Below are positions 1 through 10,271 of a DNA stretch of 64,000 bases, one piece after another (positions within the stretch are counted from its first letter, which is position 1; every line of letters begins with the position of its first letter). Both the position numbers and the translations under genes were made by a program. Source of the DNA: Rhizopus sp. PT2906 (lineage: Eukaryota; Mucoromycota; Mucoromycetes; Mucorales; Rhizopodaceae); contig JAMYHX010000026.1 in assembly GCA_025529335.1 (NCBI GenBank), positions 1 through 64,000 on the forward strand. Reading direction: 5' to 3'. The notes below the pieces were generated by a model. That model was not told the DNA's origin. It did not search any database and saw only the letters and a list, made by a program, of their open reading frames with translations.

Positions 1-640
1 TTTTTTTCATATTTATTTAAACTGCAATTTTCTTGTGAAACAGTTATTTATATCACTTGGCAAAAATCAGCCACACAAACATACACCCAAGGTTTTTTTT
101 TTACTCTCCTCTAAAATGGCTATTTTTTATTTTTATTTTTTTTCTTTTAGTAAAATGTCCTAAATAACCAATAATAAAAAGAGAGCATTTTTAGCCATTG
201 TCCCCCCTCTTTCTTTATTGTTGTCCTCCTCTAATTAACTTTTAATAGAAAATTTCCTTTTTCTCTATTCTGACCCTTTCAATATCAGTTTATCGAAGTA
301 GATAATTAAGCTATCCTCTTTTTCTTTTCTCCAAAACTAACCTGATTTATCACAATCAATAAGCTCTCATTTCTCTATGTAGTCTTTTCACAGATCTGTC
401 ATTGTAGGCCATCTTATTTTTCTGATGATTTCTGATTTATTTTCTCAAACAAGATTCCCTCAAATAACTTGGCTATCAATCATGTTTTTTTTTTTTTCTC
501 CATTGTGAACAAAAGAGTCAATTAGGAAAACTTATGCAATCTGCATACAATGCCATAATATGGTGCCACAAGCTTTACTTTAAAATAGTCACTGTAGAAT
601 AATAGCGAGCCCATTTCTTTCCTTTTTTTTTCTACTTTGT
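1..640. other. 5' flank without recognisable gene
   Basis: AT-rich stretch with many T-runs upstream of the D-lactate dehydrogenase gene. No ORF with recognisable motifs on either strand; the two short minus-strand ORFs at 522-909 lie across the dehydrogenase start and look like shadows. It probably holds that gene's promoter, but no clear TATA box could be chosen. Confidence 0.5.
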
Positions 641-2351
641 ATGTGGACAAGAAGACTCGTCTGCAGACCATACCGACCCACGCAAAGATGCAAAAGATTG
701 TACCAAACATCATCAACACCTATACAAAGAACAGTACTACCTACGATTGCTCTTACTAGTCTTATCGCAGGCGGAACAGGATATTGGTTAGCGTCTAAAA
801 GCGAACCAAAAACATCTGTCATCCAGAAAAGAGCCATGATGCCCACGCAAAAAACTCTACACAAGGCATTTAAAGAGCTCCAGACTATTCTTTCACCTGA
901 GCATGTCACTGTAGACGAACAAATCCTTCAAGAACACGGGTATTCCAACAACTCTTATCACGACGAAGGTGCACCCAACATTGTCGTCTTTCCTTCCAAT
1001 ACGGAACAAGTAGCTGAGATTGTGAAAATAGCAGACAAGTATAGTTTACCCATCATCCCATTCTCAGGCGGAACCTCACTCGAAGGCCACTTTACGGCGC
1101 CTAGAGGCGGTATCTGTATCTCATTCACAGAACATATGGATCATATCATTGCCTTTCACCCAGATGATTTAGATATTGTCGTACAACCTGGAGTGCAATG
1201 GGAAGTCTTGAACCAGTTCTTGAAAGAGCACAATTTATTTTTCCCAATGGATCCAGGACCTGGGTAAGAAAAGACATTAAATCCGTGTACTTTTTTAAAC
1301 TCTTAATAGTGCATGTATCGGTGGCATGGTTGGTACATCCTGCTCGGGGACAAACGCAGTACGTTATGGCACGATGAAGGAGTGGGTTATTAATTTAACC
1401 GTTGTTACGCCAGATGGCAGGATTATCAAGACACGTCAACGACCTAGAAAGTCATCCGCGGGATACGATCTGACGAGACTATTCATTGGCGCTGAGGGTA
1501 CATTAGGAGTTGTCACCGAGATCACATTAAAGCTTGCAGTCATACCTCAAGTACAAGCCGTGGCTGTATGTGATTTTCCTAGTATCAGAGACGCAGCAGC
1601 GGTTGTGCCCGAGATCATTCAAGCCGGTGTACAAGTGGGTGCAGTCGAGCTCTTGGATGCATTGATGATGAAGGCCATTAATTTATCTAGTCCTGATCTG
1701 GGTTATGCAGAGAAACCGACCTTGTTTTTTAAATTCTCAGGAGCATCCCAAATGGTCATCGATCAGGAAATTAAAATAGTGTCGGATATTGCCAAACGAC
1801 ATCAAGGAGGTGAATTCAAGTACGCAAAAGATGAAAAGGAAAAGGAGACCTTGTGGGAAGGAAGAAAAGTAAAAAAAAAAAAAAGAGAGAAAGAGAGGTG
1901 GAAATGATGACATACTTATATACGCGTGTTTCAATAGATTGCACTTTGGTCATCCACTTTGCTCAAGCCAAATGCATCTGTTTGGACAACAGATGTAGTC
2001 GTGCCTGTTTCTCGATTACCCGAATTGATACAAGAAACACAAAAGGATATCGAAACAAGCCCACTGCCTTGCCCCTTAGTCGGACATGTGGGTGACGGAA
2101 ACTTTCATGTATTTATCTTGTTTGATCAAAGCAACACAGAAGAACATGCAGAGGCTGTTCGATTAAATAAGAATCTTGTTGAAAGAGCCATTCAGATGGA
2201 AGGTTCTATCACAGGAGAACATGGAGTGGGTATTGGTAAAAAGAAGTATTTAGAAAAAGAATTGGGTAAAGAGACGATTGATGTGATGAAAAAGATAAAA
2301 TATGCTATTGACCCCAAGGGAATCATGAATCCTGACAAGGTGCTACCTTAA
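641..2351 (+). CDS. DLD1: D-lactate dehydrogenase (cytochrome), mitochondrial, FAD-linked
   Basis: Oxidises D-lactate to pyruvate and passes electrons to cytochrome c at the mitochondrial inner membrane. Exons 641-1263, 1310-1868 and 1938-2351 join in frame to 531 aa, a usual length for the family. The basic N-terminus (MWTRRLVCRPYRPTQR) followed by a hydrophobic stretch around residues 30-50 fits a mitochondrial presequence plus inner-membrane anchor. The FAD_binding_4 (PCMH) fold shows PFSGGTSLEGH near residue 140 and DPGPGACIGGMVGTSCSGTNA near 204-224, the second made only after intron 1 is removed. The C-terminal FAD-oxidase domain shows GHVGDGNFH near 443 and GEHGVG near 485. Intron 2 opens with an A-run and removes several out-of-frame codons. 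The first ATG of the frame was taken as start because it begins the presequence. Confidence 0.92.
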
Positions 2352-2801
2352 TAAAGCCATATTTTTGATTTTTTTTTTTTGCATAATTTAAAACGATTGG
2401 TCTAGAGAATACATGTTTCAACTTAAATAATTGTTTAGCTGCATGTTTGGCACTAAATATTAATCCCGCATAAACTTTTTTTTTTTTTTTTTGCTTGACT
2501 TTCTCCTCAAACTTCTCCCTCTCTTTTATCTCCTTGGATCAATGATGTTTATATCGAATACAATAGATACAAAAAAGGGAGAAGTCAAAGAGGAGCACAA
2601 AGAGAGAGAGAGAATAAGTAACAAAAATACCTTGTGCACCATATGACTTTCCCTTTATGAAAGGAATTAGACAAACCCCTTATTTTCCTTTCTCCTTTTT
2701 TTTTGCTTATTTACTCTTCTCGCTTATCTCTCTCTCACGCACACCCACTTTTTTTTTTCTCTTTCTTTTTTCTTTTTCTTTTTATTTATTTATTCTAAAA
2801 T
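2352..2801. other. Pyrimidine-rich spacer, promoter of the 14-3-3 gene
   Basis: No coding signal. Contains several T-runs, a short GA run and a long CT/T-rich tract running up to the ATG at 2802, typical of a strongly expressed fungal promoter and leader. The 62-aa ORF over 2657-2845 is low-complexity F/S/L translated from this tract and is not a gene. Confidence 0.5.
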
Positions 2802-3890
2802 ATGGCAAACACTGTAAGTTGAAGGTATTCTTTTTTTTTTTTTAATGTCTCTAATATAATTTGCTTTAGGAACGTGATACTCAAGTAACTTGACACTGAC
2901 ATAAATACATAATATAAATGCTTACATTATATAGGTTTATATGGCAAAGATTGCCGAACAAGCTGAGAGATATGATGGTAAGTTACAACATTCCTTTTTA
3001 AAATAGTTTATTCACATTATAAAATAGAAATGGTTTCCTTTATGAAAGACGTGGTCAAGGTAATGTTTTTAAAGATAAAACAAAGAAAATACCAAGACTG
3101 ATGATAAAAAAAGTTGAATGATGGCCTATCAGTTGAAGAACGTAATCTTTTGTCTGTCGCATACAAAAATGTCATTGGTGCACGTCGTGCCTCTTGGAGA
3201 ATCATCTCGTCTATTGAACAAAAGGAGGAGAGTAAAGGAAACCAAGCTCAGGTATCCAAGATTAAAGAGTATAAGCAAAAGATCGAACAGGAATTGTACG
3301 GTATTTGTAATGACGTATTGGACCTTTTGACCACACACCTTGTTCCTACTGCGAAAGACAGTGAAGCTAAAGTATTTTATTACAAGATGTAACGTACACA
3401 AATATTTATATCATGCGTGCGCGTGCGACTTACATAACATATAGGCAAGGTGATTATTATCGTTATATTGCTGAATATGCTTCAGGCGAAACACGTCAGC
3501 AAGCAGCAGATAATGCTCATGAAGCTTACAAGAAGGCTACTGAAGTAGCTGAAGCCCAATTGGACGCAACACACCCTATTCGTTTAGGACTTGCCTTGAA
3601 CTTTTCTGTCTTTTACTATGAAATCTACAACTCTCCTGACCGTGCATGTCAGTTAGCCAAGGATGCCTTTGACAACTCTATTGCAAAACTTGATGCCTTA
3701 AATGAGGAATCTTATAAAGATTCTACCCTTATCATGCAGCTATTAAGGGACAATCTTACTCTTTGGACAGCTGAAATTCAAGATAGTAAGTAAAGAAAAA
3801 ACTAAAAAAAAAAGGGTTAACAATTGACGCGATTCATCATTAGCTGATGCTGCCAAGGATACTACAGTTCCAGAAAATGAAGAAGCCTAG
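2802..3890 (+). CDS. 14-3-3 phosphoserine/phosphothreonine-binding protein
   Basis: Dimeric cytosolic adaptor that binds phosphorylated partners (BMH1/rad24 family). Seven exons: 2802-2813, 2870-2884, 2935-2977, 3028-3059, 3114-3388, 3445-3785 and 3844-3890. They join to 765 nt, 254 aa, the normal size. The first exons encode MANT, then ERDTQ, then VYMAKIAEQAERYD, matching the family N-terminus. Signature 1 (RNLLSVAYKNVIGARRASWR) lies near residues 42-61 and signature 2 (LIMQLLRDNLTLW) near 216-228. The protein ends in a short acidic tail, PENEEA. The 12-nt and 15-nt first exons are unusually small; every junction is GT-AG and preserves phase. The stop lies 93 bp from the convergent BTB/CAP-Gly gene. 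Confidence 0.93.
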
Positions 3891-3983
3891 AAAGACATAT
3901 GGTCATCTTTTTATCTCTCTTTTTTTTATATATCTTTAATAAACAAAATAAAAAAAAACTATCTAGTTTTTTCTTGATTCATT

Positions 3984-6528
3984 TTATTTTTGATGATAAA
4001 GTATTTCAAGGTCACTGGGTCTGACAAACAGAGCTCGCTGAGGATCAGTATAAAAGTATCGAACTCCATCTACCGAACCATCACTCTTGCCCACTATAAT
4101 AAGAGTTGAGTCATTGACACATTTAATAATAATAATCATGACTTACATCTACTCTCAAGTTCTACACCAATATAGGGTCCCTCTGCAAATTCAACGGGGC
4201 CAATATACTTGATGGTACCCAGTGTCGGTAAGGGGCGATTGAGTAATTTAATCTTGTCGCCTATGCCAAGTACATTATTATCTGCTTCCTCGTCATCACT
4301 TATATCGCTGCTGCCAATACTCCATCTTGATCTTCTTCCTTTTCCTGTATGTCCTCCTTTTGCCATCTTGGCTGTCAAAGTAGGCTTGGAGGGTGATCTG
4401 GATCGTGCCGGTGTCACGGGCAATTCAAACTTTAATCGGCTCGGACGCTCTTCTAGTCGAGGAGGTGGTGGAAGGGGATCCAGAGGAAGCAATTGGTCTG
4501 TCAATGATGTGAACGAAGAGCTCGTTCGAAGCATCGGCCGTTGTTGTTCAAGCAAAGATGATGTGGTCGATAACCGGTTACTTGTCTCCGTTTCTAAGAG
4601 ATGAAGTTGAGCATCGCCTAATGCGCATTCGGCAGAGAACGCTCTTGGCCTGGTCGGAGGATGAACGCGGTCTGTGGAAACCATGGAGAGTCGACGGATA
4701 TAGGATGATTTTTTGAATTTCCGTGGCTTGAAGCTGAAGATGGTGGTAAAATCTGAATCGTATGGTTTACTGAGAGCGCGGTAAGGCACGTTGGTGTCCT
4801 CGGACAACTGACGCAGCGTGGTCTTTTCGAGCTTCATGAAGCCGCCTTGGGCCTTGACCTTGGTCCATCGTTGAGCAATGTACGCAGCACATCGCTTTCT
4901 GGCTTTCAACAGCACATCGTCAATAGCCATATTCTTGACAACCTCTTGTCGTGCGATCAGGTAACGAACAATACCTTGATATATAACGCCTGCGTTTGTT
5001 TCTTGAATACCTTTCGTCAGTACATGAGACAAGAGGAAATCAAGAAAGTCAACAGAGAAACCAGCTCCGATGCCATCCACGCAGGACAATAGAATGGGGT
5101 ATTCAACGCAGTAAAAATCAAAGAACTGAGATACCATGCTGACTGTATAATGTAGAATGGGGTATATTAAATCCAAAGCAGGTCGGGACCAAGAAGGAGA
5201 AGGATCTGCGCAGCGGATGTGGGAAAAGCAAAGGTGAAGGGCGTGTAGAACATGAATGGCATTATGTTTTGTCACATTTGAGAATGTGCGTGCTTCGATG
5301 TCATGGATGATGGTTCTCTGTTTGCGACTACGAAGAAACGGGTCTTGTTTGAGCATAGCCTGTAGCATATTTTCGCCTACTGTCGCTGCAGAAGGAACCA
5401 AGGAGGCAATAAGAAACGAAAAGGGACGTTGTGGCCAAAGTGAAGGAAGTGAATGCACAGGATCGCAATAAAGAAGAACTAGCGCTTGCTTCAGCTCTGG
5501 CAGTCCTTCTGCGTGCTTGTCGGACCAAGCCAACATGGAGGGAAGCAAGACTGCGCATTCATGGCATACGCATTTGAACTGATGACATAACTCCTGCATT
5601 TCATATAATAGGGCTTTCCCAAGAGTCTCATTGTGCCCAAGATAGTCTGCAGCATAGAATGTCTTTTGGATAACTCTCAGAGCATGCTTCTTTTGTAAAA
5701 GTCGACGTTGCAATGCTGATTTTGAGGGATCGGACGGAAGTGGGGATACTGTGACTTTATCTGTGTAGAAAAAATGGAGAAGTGTGTCAACAATGGCTGC
5801 ATTAAAAAGATCGTCTGTCAAATGAACGACTGAACTCGATGCTTCCTGAAACTGGGTGCAAAAGAGCGAGTAAAAATAAGGTGATTGGACAGCCAAAAGG
5901 AACTTGTGAGCCTTAAAAGAGGCAATGTGAGTATCTACTGGATATGTGTGGTTATCAGGACTTGTAGATAAAATCACGACTGTGTCAGGTTTTTTGGCTT
6001 CGTCAGATGATGATACAATGTGAATGGTTACATCGGTCGCCATATCTTCATGCAGCATTCGTTTCAGGTCACTGACTAATTGCACAGAATCGGGTACGGC
6101 ATCAGAATGCAAAGGTAAGAGAGGCGTGCCTAGTCGAATGCTGAGTGCTTCCAATTCATTTCGTATCAATTCTGATGTATCATTCAAGTCTGGTGATACA
6201 AAGGAAGCAGTGTACCAGAAACGGAGTAAAGAAGTAAATGAAGTTTGACGAACGACATGACTGATATCCAACTTTAAAGGCAAATGGGTTCCATCCAGTA
6301 TTTCTGGTAAATAACGTTCTATGAAGCTTTTCGGTGCTCGGGCTAAAATAATGGCTTTATATTGTAAATTAGTTTTCAATGAAGCGTTCGATTGTTTCTT
6401 TGTTTACCTCTATGAGCCCATACTTCAGTTGAAGGAAAACAAAAGCATACGTCGGCCAAGTATTCTTTAGGATGATTGAAGAGCTTGTTTAACGAATCAT
6501 GAAGAGTACCAGGAGGTGTATCAAACAT
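3984..6528 (-). CDS. Tandem BTB/POZ protein with C-terminal CAP-Gly domain
   Basis: Exons on the minus strand 6528-6408, 6354-4147 and 4093-3984 join to 2439 nt, 812 aa. The first exon completes a BTB-like unit (ADVCF..., then VWAHRAIILAR across the junction, residues about 30-110). A second BTB domain follows at about 145-255 (TDVTIHIV, FKAHKFLLAVQSPYF, HFFYTDKV). A long helical BACK-like middle leads to a Ser/Pro/Arg-rich region around residues 600-730. The CAP-Gly domain occupies 742-812: IGDKIKLL, GTIKYIGPVEFAEG, IGVELE and, in the last exon, GKSDGSVDGVRYF, which has the GKNDG-type tubulin-tail-binding motif. By family knowledge BTB suggests a cullin-3 adaptor or dimeriser and CAP-Gly suggests microtubule binding. 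The combined role is inference. The ATG at 6379 is not the start; it lies inside intron 1. Confidence 0.85.
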
Positions 6529-8589
6529 TCCTCTGCTGTTTTCTCTTTAACAAAAAGGAAAAAGGAAGAGAGAAAGGATATTGCTTATAGAAAGAAGAAA
6601 AAAAAAAAAAAAAAATACACAAAATATTAAAGCAAAATAAAGACAGCGCTGAGCTCATAATTTCTATATAAAAATAATAAATGCTATTTTCGAAACGTCA
6701 ACTGAAACGCAACAGTAGAAAAAAAAAAAAAAAAAAAAGGAGGCTTATAAACGTAAGCGCATCTAAAGAAACGAATAGATGTGTAATTAAACAATGCAAC
6801 CTTTAATCTTGTTTTTGCTTGTTTAAAGCATAATGCCTGTAAAAGGCTACATTTTTGCGCATTTTCCCAATGTTCTCCCCCTGTAATCAAATGTGTAACC
6901 TACTGTTTCTAGAAACTATAAAGACAGAGAGAGAGAATATGTGTCTAGTATAAATAAAGTAATTATTCAATGTCTGTGTGTCAAGATCTTCCGGGTAGTG
7001 TTGAACTCAAGCGCAACGAGATGACTAATAGATTAGGCATAAAGTCCAGTTTTACGTAATAGTTATTCCATTCCGACCGGAAGAGTTGCCACGCATGATG
7101 CCATGTTATTGATCCTACTGATAATACTTAAAAATAAACTTTTTCTTTCTTTAAAATGTATGATTAATAAGCATAGAGTATAAAATTGTATTCGATACAA
7201 AAACATTCATGCTATTATAATCAATAATCATGTTTAGCAAGGTTATGCAGCATCATTGATGAATCATAATAAAATAACCGAGTCGTGACACAATTATCTA
7301 TGTAAACACGTCTTTTTTTTTCTCTTAAACCACAGAGCACAATCAATGCATACTTGAAGTACATAAAAATAAACAGTCAAGACACCTTTATGCAAGCTAA
7401 TGTCGGGCATGACACAAACAATTGTGTTTTGTTACAACTCAACGCATAACCTCTCTCTCTAACAACATTATAAATAATACAGTTCCTTATTGAATACGTC
7501 ATAAAAAAGTCACGACAATTCTACAATCCTTGCTTTCTCTCTCTTTCTATATCAGAGCAGTGTTAATTATCTCTAAATAGATACAAGTAAAATGGTTGTT
7601 CAATTTATACATAGTCTTTGCCTACATAATAGGAATGGATAAAAGCAAGTTCCCTCGGTTAATAGTGAGAAGAGGTTTATCGAGAAAGTGTAATAAGGTT
7701 AAAATCAGACCATAACCTATTTCCAGGATGGATAGCCTTGGCTTGCTGTTAACCAAGGCACATAATATAAAAGAAACTGGACACCGAAAACAGAAAATAA
7801 ATGCTGCAATATGAGTGGGCGATCTTTTGTATTTTGCATGTGGTTAGGAATATTCTGCTTATAGGCTCTATTATACAGATCCAACAAAGGAGATATAATG
7901 TGCCTACAAGATCACTGTCATAGGTTCTTGTTCGCATGAGCTAGATATGATATGGACACTTAAAAAGTAAAAAGTAGTGCTCAGCAAGTAGAAATACCCT
8001 TATATATATATATATATATGAAGCTGCAATGAATCATATAATATGGCTGTAAAATATGTCAAATCAGTATTATGACAAGGCAACCCTTAGTTTTTTTTTT
8101 GCTACTGTCGACTCTGCAGGTTCCACAATTGATGACCCTTTTACCCCAAATCTTATTGTCATCCATAATGCTGTCGCTGATCATTCATGAGGCCACTTAT
8201 ATTTTAATAAACCATTTACAATCATAGATCCATGACAACCTTTCTCTAACACCAGACTTTGATCTCTGCATAACAAAGAAATCACTTGTTTCATAAAGAG
8301 ATCTCATAGCAACGATGATATGGAAACGTGGATTTTAAATTGGTCATGCCAACCAATGAAATGACCGCATGGACGATAAAAAGATAAACAATGAAAGAAC
8401 GTCCCAGCAGGGCAGCACAGACCCTTAGCAGACCAATGACTGATAATAATTCGATTGAACCTTTCATCATGTGGATCATCGTTTGATATTAAAATGAAAT
8501 TTCGCTCAACTTTATTTTTCTTCCTTTTTTATTTTGATAAACATCAGTTTAAACCAAAACTTTTTTTTTATTTCGGGAATCTCGACATT
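6529..8589. other. Intergenic region between divergent genes
   Basis: About 2 kb between the BTB/CAP-Gly gene (-) and the glycosyltransferase gene (+). Contains A-runs near 6599-6615 and 6720-6738 and a TA repeat near 7999-8020. ORFs are short and have no recognisable motifs. A 29-codon ORF at 6970-7059 (+) is the only one with ordinary composition, and nothing supports it. Likely holds both promoters. Confidence 0.45.
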
Positions 8590-9858
8590 ATGCGCATTGC
8601 CATCATTACAGAAAACTTCTTTCCTAAAGTAGATGGCGTAACGCGTACACTGGCACGACTACTAGAGCACTTATCACTTACGGGGCATCAAGCGATTGTA
8701 TTAGGACCTGAGACGAATATGAAGAGCTATGCAAATGCAGAGCTGGTTGGCACCTTTGGGATACCCTTCTTTGCATATCCAGAACTCAAGTTAAACTTTT
8801 GGCGACCAGGACTAACTCAAAAGCTGCTAGAGTTCCAACCTGATGTGATCCATTTCGTTGACCCTGTCTTTCTCGGCGCGTTTGGTTTGGCTGTCGTTCG
8901 GTACTATCTGCCGCACGTTCCGATCGTTTCATCCTATCACACCAATTTGGCAGTCTACTGCGATCACTTTGGATACGGCTTTTTCAGTTCAATCATGTGG
9001 AAATGGAATCATTACTGTCACTCGTTTAGTCAGTACGTTGCCTGTCCATCACCATCCACAAGAAGCATCCTATATCAACACGGATTTGAGCATGTGCGTC
9101 TTTGGCCTCGAGGTGTGGATATTTCACTATTTTCAACATCAAGAAGATCAGATCAGTTGCGATCAAAGTGGACTGAAGATAAAGACAAGATTGTGATTCT
9201 ATATGTGGGAAGGCTTTCGTACGAAAAGAACATACACTTGGTGCTAGATGCTTATCAACAGATGGACCACAAAACGTGTCACCTTGTCCTTGTCGGTCAT
9301 GGTCCGTCATTTCATGATATCGAAAAACGATGTGTGTCATCCAATATACCCGTTACGCTCACAGGCTATCTCCAGGGTAAAGAGCTGGCCGAGGCTTATG
9401 CTTCAGCTGATGTCTTTGCTTTCCCTTCTAGCACAGAAACATTTGGTCAGGTCGTACTGGAGGCAATGGCATCAGGACTGCCTGTTGTGGGGTTAAATGC
9501 TGAAGGTGTACGCGATCTCGTTGATCATGGATCAACCGGCTTACTGCTAGATACTACAAATCTTTCACTTGAACAACAAAAGAAAGGATATCAAGGACTA
9601 CTGGAAAAAGTCGCTGGTGATAAGGAGCTACTAAAAAGGATGAGTGGAGAGGCAGTAAAAAAGGCAGCAGAGTATACATGGTATGAAGCCATGGAGCGCA
9701 TGGTCCAGTTGTATGATGCTTCAATCTCAGCACCAGAAGAGATTGTCACTGACGAGCGCTCGCCTTTATTGTCACATCATAAAAAGCTAATGTATGATAG
9801 TGGAGATAGTGGTGTTGAAGAAGACTTTTGTATCGACGAAGCTTTAGTCAAGGAATAA
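8590..9858 (+). CDS. GT4-family glycosyltransferase, SQD2/MgtA-like
   Basis: Single-exon 422-aa GT-B glycosyltransferase, a family using nucleotide sugars (GDP-mannose or UDP-sulfoquinovose in the closest relatives I know) to build glycolipids or glycans. The N-terminal Rossmann half starts MRIAIITENFFPKVDGVTRT, the hallmark of SQD2/MgtA-type enzymes, followed by DVIHFVDPVFLG and PIVSSYHTNL. The C-terminal half has ILYVGRLSYEKN and the GT4 donor-site E-x7-E motif, seen as STETFGQVVLEAMASGLPVV near residues 282-301. No signal peptide or membrane segment. The frame is open upstream to 8455, but that extension is low-complexity F/K-rich and 8590 starts exactly at the conserved N-terminus. Donor sugar and acceptor are unknown. 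The lack of introns among intron-rich neighbours is odd. Confidence 0.85.
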   Translation: MRIAIITENFFPKVDGVTRTLARLLEHLSLTGHQAIVLGPETNMKSYANAELVGTFGIPFFAYPELKLNFWRPGLTQKLLEFQPDVIHFVDPVFLGAFGLAVVRYYLPHVPIVSSYHTNLAVYCDHFGYGFFSSIMWKWNHYCHSFSQYVACPSPSTRSILYQHGFEHVRLWPRGVDISLFSTSRRSDQLRSKWTEDKDKIVILYVGRLSYEKNIHLVLDAYQQMDHKTCHLVLVGHGPSFHDIEKRCVSSNIPVTLTGYLQGKELAEAYASADVFAFPSSTETFGQVVLEAMASGLPVVGLNAEGVRDLVDHGSTGLLLDTTNLSLEQQKKGYQGLLEKVAGDKELLKRMSGEAVKKAAEYTWYEAMERMVQLYDASISAPEEIVTDERSPLLSHHKKLMYDSGDSGVEEDFCIDEALVKE

Positions 9859-10271
9859 TCACACATGGTCTCCATTTTTATACATACTTACATACATACA
9901 CAAATATACGCTTATATATAATATCATAATATGAATAAATCTAATGTACAGCATTTTAATTAATATATATTGAAACTGGATTTCTGGACAATAATCATAA
10001 CAAAGCAAGCTTAAGTGATCTTTTAAACAGTGCCAAGGAAACATTTCTGTAATGACTTTTATGTTGATCCAAATGATCAACAGTTGAATCTTTGCTGACA
10101 GCTCGTATATATATTATGCAGCTACTTGGATAAGCATAAATCAAGCAGACATTTGGGTGACTGTCGTTAAGGACAACTGTCATAAAGCTATTCCCCGCGC
10201 CAAAAATTTTGTCTTTCTCCTGGGTCACTTATTGCGGAGCTGTTCTTTAAGATGAAAAGAAAAACATCTCG
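9859..10271. other. 3' flank of glycosyltransferase gene
   Basis: AT-rich with short ACATAC and TATA repeats. No supported gene; the minus-strand ORFs here have no family motifs. Confidence 0.4.

Noticed and set aside
4209..4604. 131-codon plus-strand ORF
   Set aside because: It lies opposite the BTB/CAP-Gly coding sequence and is Ser/Gly/Arg low-complexity; a shadow frame.
6379..6379. Start codon of the BTB/CAP-Gly gene at 6379
   Set aside because: That ATG falls inside intron 1. Splicing an upstream exon (6528-6408) restores the VWAHRAIILAR motif in frame.
6970..7059. Small ORF of 29 codons between divergent genes
   Set aside because: No motif, homologue or promoter evidence; such ORFs are expected by chance.
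8455..8589. N-terminal extension of the glycosyltransferase frame
   Set aside because: The extra 45 codons are low-complexity F/K-rich and the conserved family N-terminus starts exactly at the ATG at 8590.
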